NCBI GenBank assembly: GCA_017743585.1
Contig: JAGHYP010000052.1
Location: 1 to 12,767, forward strand
DNA from: Chloroflexota bacterium
GTDB taxonomy: Bacteria; Chloroflexota; Anaerolineae; Aggregatilineales; UBA2796
Length of the DNA: 12,767 nucleotides
Direction: 5' to 3'
Every line of letters starts with the position of its first letter. Position 1 is the first letter of the stretch. The notes under the pieces are model-generated. The model was given only the letters and a program-made list of their open reading frames with translations, did no database searches and was not told where the DNA came from. The position numbers and the translations under genes are program-made. This document shows positions 6,851-12,767 of this stretch, piece after piece.

Positions 6851-6881
6851 CGAAAAACAACGTTTTCGCGGTTGTACCGCG
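6851..6881. promoter_or_regulatory. two overlapping inverted repeats over the -35 region of the response regulator
   Basis: CGAAAA (6851-6856) pairs with TTTTCG (6863-6868), and CGCGGT (6867-6872) pairs with ACCGCG (6876-6881). Both are perfect 6-bp repeats, and they share the CG at 6867-6868, so only one could form at a time. They lie just upstream of the predicted -10 and are outside the expected transcript, which favours DNA-binding sites over RNA structure. Confidence 0.4.
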
Positions 6882-6940
6882 CTTCATCTTTGACTTTTGA
6901 ACTTTTGGAACGCTTAATGCCGCTGAGCTGAGCGCCGTTC

Positions 6941-6980
6941 AGCTGAATAAGCACCACTTGAGCTGAATAAGCGCCACTTG
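6941..6980. repeat. 20-bp tandem duplication (two copies, one mismatch)
   Basis: 6941-6960 and 6961-6980 are adjacent 20-bp copies beginning AGCTGAATAAGC and ending CCACTTG, differing only at 6953/6973 (A or G). They lie in the 298-bp spacer between the response regulator and the amidohydrolase stop. The spacer contains no gene. Confidence 0.9.
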
Positions 6981-7060
6981 AGCGCTCAGAGCGGCGAGAG
7001 CGATGACGCAGCGCCTTGCGCGGCAGGCGATTGGAGGGCGATTGAAGAGCTGGGGCGACG

Positions 7061-7093
7061 AAGAGTCAGCTCGCCGCAGGCGATGCGACTCTT
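7061..7093 (-). terminator. near-palindromic hairpin at the end of the amidohydrolase gene
   Basis: AAGAGTC (7061-7067) pairs with GACTCTT (7087-7093), and inside them TCGCC (7071-7075) pairs with GGCGA (7079-7083). This gives 7 and 5 base pairs separated by a symmetric 3-by-3 internal loop, with a 3-nt apical loop. It overlaps the first two transcribed... bases at 7093-7092 of the 7092-7094 stop codon region and is the natural 3' end for the minus-strand transcript. There is no U-run after it, so it is not a classical intrinsic terminator. Confidence 0.4.
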
Positions 7094-8432
7094 AGGGCGT
7101 CGCCAGCGCGCGGAAGCGTTCCCAGACCGCCGGCGCTCTAGCGCGCGCCTCTGCAGCGATAGCCGCTTCATCCAGCGTGAGCAGCTGCCTATCCCACATC
7201 AAAATCTCGCCTGCGGCAATGGTAGCCGTGATCGCCGATGACTCAAAGCCGAAGATGGCGTGCCAAGGCAGATTTACCTCTGTGAGCGGCGTGAACGGAT
7301 GATACTCCAGCACGATCAGGTCGGCGGCCGCGCCTTCCGTGAGCGCGCCGAACGTCTCATCGGGGAAGAAAACTTTTGCCAGCGCAGCGTTGTGATCGAC
7401 CGCGACTCGGACGACCGAATCGGCATCTGCCGCGCGCGGATCGCGATTGGCAACCTTGTGGAGCAGATACGCGGCGCGCCATTCATCGAACATCGCATTG
7501 CCCATGCCGTCATTGCCCAAGCAGACTTTCACGCCGCCGCGCAGCATGTCATCGAAGCGCATCGCGCCGACTCCATTGTTCATGTTGCTGCGCGGCTGAT
7601 GCGCCACCCACGTCTCCGATTGGCGCAGCAGTTCCATCTCCCACGGGTCAACGTGAACGGCGTGCGCAGCGATGGTGCGCTTCCCCAAGATGCCTGCGCG
7701 CTCCAAGCGGCGCACCACGCGCATCCCTGAGCGCTTCAAGCTATCCTCTTGATCCGCCTCGTGCTCTGCCACGTGGATGTGAAAGCCTGTTTCAAAAGGC
7801 TCGATGGCGCGCACGCACGCGGCGAGCGTCTCATCGGAGAGCGTCATGCTGGCGTGCAGGCCGAACGCACCCCGAATGCGCGGATGCTTGCCAACCTCCT
7901 TCAGGAAGCGCACGTTCTCAGCAATGCCCGCCTGCGCCTGCTCCTGACCGTTGCGGTCGCTCACCTCGTAGCACAGCACGGCGCGCACGCCCGCTTGTTC
8001 CACGGCCTGCGCGATCGCGCTCAAGCTGCCGTCGATAGCATTCGGGCTGGCGTGATGGTCGATCAGCAAAGTCGTGCCGTGCTTGATCGCATTCACAAGG
8101 CTGACCAGCGCCGAGAGCCGCACGTCCTCCAGCGTGAGCGCTCTATCCAGGTTCCACCACAGCTTTTTGAGGATTTCGGGGAAGTTGCGCGGCGCCTCGC
8201 CTGGGATCGCTAGGCCGCGCGCGAACGCGCCGTAGAAATGCGTATGCGCGCAGATGTTGGCGGGCAAGACGAGCTTGCCGCGCACATCGCGCTGATCTTG
8301 CTCAGGGTGGCGCGCCGTCAGCTCAGCCGTTGTGCCGATCTCTGCGATGCGCCCGTCGCGGATGAGCAGCGCGTGATTGGGCAAAATTTGGCGCGGCGTC
8401 CAATTGACAAGCGTAGCGTTTGTGATCAACAT
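7092..8432 (-). CDS. SsnA-like metal-dependent amidohydrolase
   Basis: A 446-residue amidohydrolase-superfamily enzyme, close in length and pattern to E. coli SsnA (442 residues), a putative aminohydrolase encoded near purine-catabolism genes. Shared blocks include LWWNLDRAL (91-99), IDHHASP (124-130), GSLS (135-138), RSNMNNGVG (281-289) and DRQLLTLD (414-421). Metal and catalytic positions are intact: H63 and H65 (CAHTHFYG), H220 and E223 (HIHVAEHE), H257 (AAHAVH) and D308 (LGNDGMG). It probably hydrolyses an amine from a purine-like or triazine-like ring, but the substrate is unknown. The ATG at 8432 has GAGG about 11 nt upstream. It is the last gene of the minus-strand run, 120 bp after ugd, and the spacer carries phased repeats and a hairpin, so it may have its own control. 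No xanthine dehydrogenase or selenium-related gene is adjacent, unlike in E. coli. Confidence 0.88.
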   Translation of the reverse strand: MLITNATLVNWTPRQILPNHALLIRDGRIAEIGTTAELTARHPEQDQRDVRGKLVLPANICAHTHFYGAFARGLAIPGEAPRNFPEILKKLWWNLDRALTLEDVRLSALVSLVNAIKHGTTLLIDHHASPNAIDGSLSAIAQAVEQAGVRAVLCYEVSDRNGQEQAQAGIAENVRFLKEVGKHPRIRGAFGLHASMTLSDETLAACVRAIEPFETGFHIHVAEHEADQEDSLKRSGMRVVRRLERAGILGKRTIAAHAVHVDPWEMELLRQSETWVAHQPRSNMNNGVGAMRFDDMLRGGVKVCLGNDGMGNAMFDEWRAAYLLHKVANRDPRAADADSVVRVAVDHNAALAKVFFPDETFGALTEGAAADLIVLEYHPFTPLTEVNLPWHAIFGFESSAITATIAAGEILMWDRQLLTLDEAAIAAEARARAPAVWERFRALATP

Positions 8433-8460
8433 TTGCAGGTCGCCTCTGTTCGAGTGTCTG

Positions 8461-8490
8461 CAAGCTCAATCAGGCTCAATCAAGCTCAAT
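8461..8490. repeat. three 10-bp direct repeats, helically phased
   Basis: CAAGCTCAAT, CAGGCTCAAT and CAAGCTCAAT follow each other without a gap, and CAGG after them begins a partial fourth unit. On the minus strand the unit reads ATTGAGC(T/C)TG. The array ends 28 bp before the amidohydrolase start, and its period of about one helix turn puts every copy on the same DNA face, as in binding sites for cooperatively bound regulators. No promoter with good boxes could be assigned next to it. Confidence 0.85.
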
Positions 8491-8503
8491 CAGGGCGCGG
8501 AAG

Positions 8504-8531
8504 CGGCTGCCCGCGATGCTACAGGCAGCCG
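8504..8531 (-). terminator. hairpin after the UDP-glucose dehydrogenase gene
   Basis: CGGCTGCC (8504-8511) and GGCAGCCG (8524-8531) are perfect 8-bp inverted copies with a 12-nt loop. The hairpin starts 22 nt after the ugd stop in the direction of transcription. No U-run follows, so termination would be partial or Rho-assisted. It may instead be an mRNA-stabilising structure between ugd and the amidohydrolase. Confidence 0.35.
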
Positions 8532-8552
8532 AAACCCAAAACCCAGCCGCGC

Positions 8553-9878
8553 TCAGCCTTTTTGTGAGTCCAGAGCGCCGTTGTAGCCGCGCCCCACGCC
8601 GCGATAGATGAAGCCGAGCGCCTTGAGCCGCTCAGGGTCATACAGGTTGCGCCCATCCACTATAACCTTTCGGCGCATGACGCTGCCAATGCGCTCCATA
8701 TCCAATCCCTTGAATTCGTTCCAAGGCGTGGCGACCACGATCGCATCGCAAGCTTGGGCCAATTCATACGGATCGGCGGCGAGCTGCACAAACGGATAAG
8801 CGCGCGCCACGTTCTCCATTGCCGCTGGATCGTAGCCGCGCACTGTGGCGCCCAGATCGTGCAGCATCTGAGCGATCTCTAGCGCGGGCGAGACGCGGAT
8901 ATCATCCGTGTTCTCTTTGAACGCCAAGCCCAAGATCGCAATCGTCTTGCCGTTGAGATCGCCCAGCAGGTCTTGCAGCTTGATAATGATCTGCTTGCGC
9001 TGCATCTGATTGATGCTCATCACAGCGTGCAGCAGCTCAGGATTGGTGCCATGCACTTGCGCCATGTAGGCGAGCGCTTTCACATCCTTCGGGAAGCAGC
9101 TGCCGCCGTAGCCAATGCCTGATTCTAGGAAGTGATGCCCGATGCGCTTATCGTAGCCCATGCCTTGCGCCACTTCTTTCACGTCCGCGCCGAGCGCCTC
9201 GCAAATGTTGGCGATCTCGTTGATGAAGCTGATGCGCGTGGCGAGGAACGCATTCGAGGCGTATTTGATCATCTCAGCAGTGCGCAGGTCGGTGATCATG
9301 ATCGGCGCGCGCAGTGGCAAGTGCAGCTGCGCCACCTTGTTCGCCGCTTCTCTATCCGTCGAGCCAAGCACTGTCCGATCAGGATTGAAGAAGTCGCGCA
9401 CGGCAGAGCCTTCGCGCAGAAACTCTGGGCAGCTGACCACAGCAAAAGGCACAGGGCGCGGCTGATGCTCGCGAATGATATTCGCGACCCAATCGCCCGT
9501 CCCGACAGGCACAGTGGACTTGTTGACGATGATCATCTCGTGATCCATGACTTTCGCGATCGACTCAGCAGCCATGCGTACGTAGCGCAGGTCAGCCTCG
9601 CCGTCCACGCCTTCAGGCGTGCCGACGCAAATGAAGACAAACTCGGCGTCGCGCAGCGCCTCGGCGTAGTCAGTGGTGAAGCGCAAGCGCTCAGCTTTGG
9701 TGTTGCGCTCGACGATCTCTTTCAAGCCCGGCTCATAGATCGGCATGATGCCTCGCTTCAAGTTCTCAATGCGCGTCTCGTTGATATCGAGCCCCACAAC
9801 GCGATTGCCCAGATCGGCGAAGCAGGCGCCGGTCACCAAGCCAACATAGCCAACGCCGATTACTGTGATGTTCTTCAT
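8553..9878 (-). CDS. ugd: UDP-glucose 6-dehydrogenase
   Basis: This 441-residue cytosolic enzyme oxidises UDP-glucose to UDP-glucuronate with two NAD+, feeding polysaccharide and capsule precursors. The N-terminal Rossmann fold has VIGVGYVGLVTG (6-17) with the acidic D31. The middle domain has KSTVPVGT (120-127), PEFLREG (151-157) and EMIKYASNAFLA (202-213), giving K205 and N209. The catalytic cysteine is C261 in GYGGSCFPKD, followed by K264 and D265. The C-terminal domain has LGLAFKENTDDIR (316-328) and VDGRNLYDP (407-415). The length is typical of the bacterial type. The ATG at 9878 has AGGAG about 12 nt upstream. It lies 43 bp after the helicase stop on the same strand and may share its transcript. 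Related nucleotide-sugar dehydrogenases share the fold, but the motif set fits UDP-glucose best. Confidence 0.95.
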   Translation of the reverse strand: MKNITVIGVGYVGLVTGACFADLGNRVVGLDINETRIENLKRGIMPIYEPGLKEIVERNTKAERLRFTTDYAEALRDAEFVFICVGTPEGVDGEADLRYVRMAAESIAKVMDHEMIIVNKSTVPVGTGDWVANIIREHQPRPVPFAVVSCPEFLREGSAVRDFFNPDRTVLGSTDREAANKVAQLHLPLRAPIMITDLRTAEMIKYASNAFLATRISFINEIANICEALGADVKEVAQGMGYDKRIGHHFLESGIGYGGSCFPKDVKALAYMAQVHGTNPELLHAVMSINQMQRKQIIIKLQDLLGDLNGKTIAILGLAFKENTDDIRVSPALEIAQMLHDLGATVRGYDPAAMENVARAYPFVQLAADPYELAQACDAIVVATPWNEFKGLDMERIGSVMRRKVIVDGRNLYDPERLKALGFIYRGVGRGYNGALDSQKG

Positions 9879-9921
9879 GCGATACGCTGACTCCTGAGCA
9901 ATGTTGTCATATCCACGCCGC

Positions 9922-12219
9922 TTACTGACGCCAAAACGAGTACAAGGCGAGCAGAGGCTGCGCAGGTTGCTGCACCCGACCCTGATGGTGGTAGCGACCA
10001 GTGTTCCAGGTGATGATCAGCTTGCGCTTGGCGCGCGTGATGCCGACGTAGAGCAAGCGCAAGCGCTCAGCGGCGTAATCCAGCCGCGCCTGCGCTGAGG
10101 CCTCGCCCTCGTTGTATGGCGCGCCCGCGAGCAGCGCTTCCAGTTGCGCGCGCGCCTCAGCACTTAAGTTTAACGAATCGCGGATGAAGTACTTCTCATC
10201 AAGGTAGTGGTCTTCAGGCAAGCCTGAAGGGAAGCTATAGTCGTTCACAGAGAGCAGATAGACGCAATCCCATTCTAGCCCTTTGGCGGCGTGCATCGTG
10301 GCAACGGTCACGACGCCTTTCTTAGGCGTGTAGCCGACCTCTTCATTTTCGAAGCCGATGAAGCGCCGCTCGTTATCGCTGATGCGGCGCAGCTCGGCGG
10401 CGAATTCGCTCAAGCGCGCTGTTGGCATCTCAGCGGCAAAACTGCGCAGCAGCCCTGATAGTTTATAGCCGAGCGCGATCTCAGACGGCTTATGGAAGAT
10501 ATCTTGACCAATCGTCAGCACGAGCTGGTCGATCGGCAGGTGCGCGGCGCACAGCCAGCGCTGAACGGTCTCGCGAAACGCCTCGAGATCGAGATAGAGC
10601 GGCTCTAGCGCCTCATCTTCGGGCAGATTGAGCGCTTCGGTCAGCAAAACGCCTTGCTCAGGGAACAGGAATCGCTCCACGCGCTTGAGCTCGGCAAGGC
10701 GCTTGTACGTCTCGCTCAACCACGGCTCGCCTTCATCGCCCAGCCGAGCGCCCAAGTGCGTTTGCCACCACACGTCGCGGTAGAGATCGGCGAGCCGCGA
10801 GGCGCTCTTCGGCTCAATCGGCTTGGCGAGGTAGCGCAGGACTAGCTCGAGGCGGCGCACGGTCTCGCGCGTGGAAGAGGTGCTGCGCAGCAGCTCTTCA
10901 TAGCGCACGCCGAGCGCGCGCAGCCTTTCCGCCAGCTTGAAGCCGTGCTGATTATCAGGCACGAGCGCGGCCGCGGTCTCCTCCGGATCGGACTGCTGCC
11001 ACCTGTAGAGCGCCTTGGCGACCATGTCCAGCTCTTCATCGGGCGTGTAGTGCCTGCCGGGGCTGTAGGCGATGTGAATCTGCGCCGTCTCAGGCGGCGG
11101 ATTGCCCTGCGCGTCATCAGGCGGCGCCAACTGGATGTACTGCTCTAGAAACGTATCGCGCAAGGCGGGATTCGGATGCTCGTTCAGCGTCCAGCTGACC
11201 AGATAATTGGCGAGCGCCACAATCGGCTCGGCGGAGCGCCCCGCCACGCTGAGCGTGTGCTTCCGCACCTCGGGCTCTTCAAGGAAAGCGCGCAAGTGCT
11301 TCGGATCGGCTGTGGTGAAGGTCGTGTTGATCGCCTGATTCGGGTCGCCAACGCGCACCCAATTGCGCTCAGCCGAGAGCAAGCGCAGCATCTGCTCTTG
11401 CAGCAAGCTGCTATCTTGCGCTTCGTCCTCTAGGATGTAGACGTACCGCGCTTGCTGCCGCGCGAGGAAAGCGGCGTCCTGCTCCAGCGCGTGCAGCGCC
11501 AACATGACCAAATCGTCGAAGTCCACTGCGCCGCGGTAGCTGAGGGCGCGCCAATACTGCTCGTACACCTCGCAGCCAAAGCGCACTAGCGGCAGCGCCG
11601 AATCGGGCAGCGCGCTGAGCTTAGCGCGAATCATCTGCGGCGTCGCGCGCCGATCTTTCGCCTGACGGATGAACTGCTCGGCAAGGCTCTGCGCCAATTT
11701 GGGCAATCTTTCCTCATCGCGCAACAGAAAGGCGAGCTTGGTGGGCGACTCGCGCAGCGCCGCGTCGAGGTAATCCGCGAAAACGCCGACTCCGTTGTTG
11801 CGCAGCCAAGCCCTCACCACCTCTTCGCGGATGCTCTGCGCAGCGCGCTCATCGACGATCTTGAAATCTTCCGCCAAGCCCGCCAAAGCCGGACGCTCGC
11901 GCACTAGATCGTGCGCTAAGCCGTGCAGCGTCCGCACGCGATAGCCAAACGCGACGGGCAGCTTAGCCCGTCTCAGCTCGCCATCGATCTTGGCGCGGAT
12001 AGCGTTGACCGCCGCGTTAGCAAACGTGACCACCAACACCTCGCGCTGATCGTCAGCGCGCGCCTCTTGGAGCAGGCGCAGCGTTAGGCGCGCCGCCAAG
12101 TGCGCCAATATGAAGGTCTTGCCGCTGCCCGGCACAGCGGCGACGCCCAGCTTGCCGCCGCGATAGTTCAGGATCGCCTCTTGCTCAGGGCGGAAGCGGA
12201 TTGGCTCGGCGTCGCTCAT
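9922..12219 (-). CDS. UvrD/Rep-type superfamily 1A DNA helicase
   Basis: A 765-residue ATP-driven 3'-5' DNA helicase with all SF1A motifs. These are a Q motif (RFRPEQEAIL, Q13), Walker A AAVPGSGKT (27-35, K34), Ia VVTFANAAVNAI (63-74), Ib RTLHGLAHD (96-104), Walker B ILEDEAQD (262-269), III VRVGDPNQAI (288-297), IV near GRSAEPIVALAN (327-338), V VTVATMHAAKGLEWD (637-651) and VI YVGITRAKRKL (724-734). It has no C-terminal nuclease domain, so it is closer to UvrD/PcrA than to AddA or RecB. A role in repair or recombination is inferred. The ATG at 12219 overlaps the upstream stop as ATGA (12216-12219) and has GAGGGG a few bases before it, so the two proteins are probably translationally coupled and may work together. 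Confidence 0.93.
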   Translation of the reverse strand: MSDAEPIRFRPEQEAILNYRGGKLGVAAVPGSGKTFILAHLAARLTLRLLQEARADDQREVLVVTFANAAVNAIRAKIDGELRRAKLPVAFGYRVRTLHGLAHDLVRERPALAGLAEDFKIVDERAAQSIREEVVRAWLRNNGVGVFADYLDAALRESPTKLAFLLRDEERLPKLAQSLAEQFIRQAKDRRATPQMIRAKLSALPDSALPLVRFGCEVYEQYWRALSYRGAVDFDDLVMLALHALEQDAAFLARQQARYVYILEDEAQDSSLLQEQMLRLLSAERNWVRVGDPNQAINTTFTTADPKHLRAFLEEPEVRKHTLSVAGRSAEPIVALANYLVSWTLNEHPNPALRDTFLEQYIQLAPPDDAQGNPPPETAQIHIAYSPGRHYTPDEELDMVAKALYRWQQSDPEETAAALVPDNQHGFKLAERLRALGVRYEELLRSTSSTRETVRRLELVLRYLAKPIEPKSASRLADLYRDVWWQTHLGARLGDEGEPWLSETYKRLAELKRVERFLFPEQGVLLTEALNLPEDEALEPLYLDLEAFRETVQRWLCAAHLPIDQLVLTIGQDIFHKPSEIALGYKLSGLLRSFAAEMPTARLSEFAAELRRISDNERRFIGFENEEVGYTPKKGVVTVATMHAAKGLEWDCVYLLSVNDYSFPSGLPEDHYLDEKYFIRDSLNLSAEARAQLEALLAGAPYNEGEASAQARLDYAAERLRLLYVGITRAKRKLIITWNTGRYHHQGRVQQPAQPLLALYSFWRQ

Positions 12220-12767
12220 GTGTTCCCCTCGCGCGCTGCATCTTCGCGCGCCGCGCTCCCGGCAAGCAACTGCTGCACAACGCGCAAGAGCTTGCCTTCC
12301 TGCTCGAAGCCGCTCTCGCCCAGCTCCGCAATGCCGATGTGAACGCGCTTGCGGCAGCGCCGCACCAAATTGATCACCACGCGATAGAGCGCCACCTCTT
12401 CCGCCTCAGCCTCGTCGTCGTCCGTCCAGACCCGGTCGGGCGGGTACTCGCGGCGCAGCACATACGGATGCGTCAATGGCTGCTCAAGGCGCGCGAACCA
12501 GCCGCTGCTGCCAATATCCAGCCAGAATTGATAATCCACCGCGCGGTTGCGCAGCAAAAACGTGCTGGCGGGCATCAGCAGGATCGCGTCCGCCTCTTCG
12601 TCTTGCCAGCTCTGAACGTGCAAAGATGGCAACAGGCGCTGCGAGGCGAGCTGCAGATATTCGCGCCCGAGCGCAGACCAATCGCCAGTGTAATCCGCGT
12701 AGATCGTCTGGCGGAAACGCTGGACTGAGTCGATCAACTGCGCCGCGACTCGCCCTGCCTCAAGGTC
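12216..12767 (-). CDS. C-terminal part of an uncertain, possibly helicase-associated protein (truncated by window edge)
   Basis: The frame is open through the right edge. A TTG at 12735-12737 could be read as a start, but ten more in-frame codons (DLEAGRVAAQ) precede it to the last base, so the visible 183 residues are most likely a C-terminal part. Notable stretches are WSALGREYLQLA, ADAILLMPASTFLLRNRAVDYQFWLDIGSSGWFARLEQPLTHPYVL, and a closing VINLVRRCRKRVHIGIAELGESGFEQEGKLL. This closing pattern reminds me of the tail of SF1-helicase-like proteins found beside UvrD-type genes, but no helicase motif is visible and I am not sure. The stop codon overlaps the start of the downstream helicase by ATGA, which supports a shared task. 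It is soluble and acidic in the middle (WTDDDEAEAEE). Confidence 0.75.
   Translation of the reverse strand, partial: DLEAGRVAAQLIDSVQRFRQTIYADYTGDWSALGREYLQLASQRLLPSLHVQSWQDEEADAILLMPASTFLLRNRAVDYQFWLDIGSSGWFARLEQPLTHPYVLRREYPPDRVWTDDDEAEAEEVALYRVVINLVRRCRKRVHIGIAELGESGFEQEGKLLRVVQQLLAGSAAREDAAREGNT

Noticed and set aside
9132..9890. Plus-strand open frame of 252 codons opposite ugd
   Set aside because: It is a mirror of the well-supported UDP-glucose dehydrogenase frame, with no ribosome-binding site and no recognisable motif.
12201..12728. Plus-strand open frame opposite the uncertain protein gene at the right edge
   Set aside because: The minus frame shows protein-like composition, the ATGA coupling and continuity to the edge. 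The plus frame has none of these.
1..12767. CRISPR arrays, insertion sequences, tRNA or rRNA genes
   Set aside because: I saw no regularly spaced repeats with spacers, transposase motifs, terminal inverted repeats, or tRNA/rRNA signatures.

Overview
The window reads as ordinary chromosomal DNA from a GC-rich bacterium. The best guess is a member of the Chloroflexota, possibly thermophilic. The clues are a cell-wall protein with a long Thr/Pro linker, a topoisomerase I with C-terminal repeats instead of zinc fingers, and an adenosine-specific kinase, a family frequent in archaea and thermophiles. No marker gene settles the taxonomy.

Layout. At 1-216 (minus) lies the 5' end of an unrecognised gene with its own promoter. 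A divergent 198-bp spacer leads to a TauE/SafE-type permease (415-1188, plus). This converges, with a 1-bp gap, on topA for DNA topoisomerase I (1190-3796, minus). A 350-bp GC-rich spacer without a gene (3797-4146) separates topA from a plus-strand group: an unrecognised 145-residue protein (4147-4584), an adenosine-specific kinase (4666-5160), and a membrane-anchored LysM-YceG/MltG-like protein (5164-6408). The kinase and the MltG-like gene are 3 bp apart and probably co-transcribed. The MltG-like gene overlaps, tail to tail, a single-domain response regulator (6383-6793, minus).

From 7092 to the right edge all genes are on the minus strand. In transcription order they are the 3' part of an uncertain, perhaps helicase-related gene, a complete UvrD/Rep-type SF1A helicase joined to it by an ATGA overlap, a UDP-glucose 6-dehydrogenase, and an SsnA-like metal-dependent amidohydrolase. 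The last two do not share an obvious pathway with the helicase pair.

I found no mobile element, CRISPR array, tRNA or rRNA, and no convincing undescribed system. The points worth a second look are small. They are an MltG-like protein with a swapped N-terminal module and altered conserved motifs, helically phased 10-bp repeats ahead of the amidohydrolase, a 20-bp tandem duplication, dyads at the response-regulator and permease promoters, matching extended -10 elements, and a near-palindromic hairpin over the amidohydrolase stop codon.
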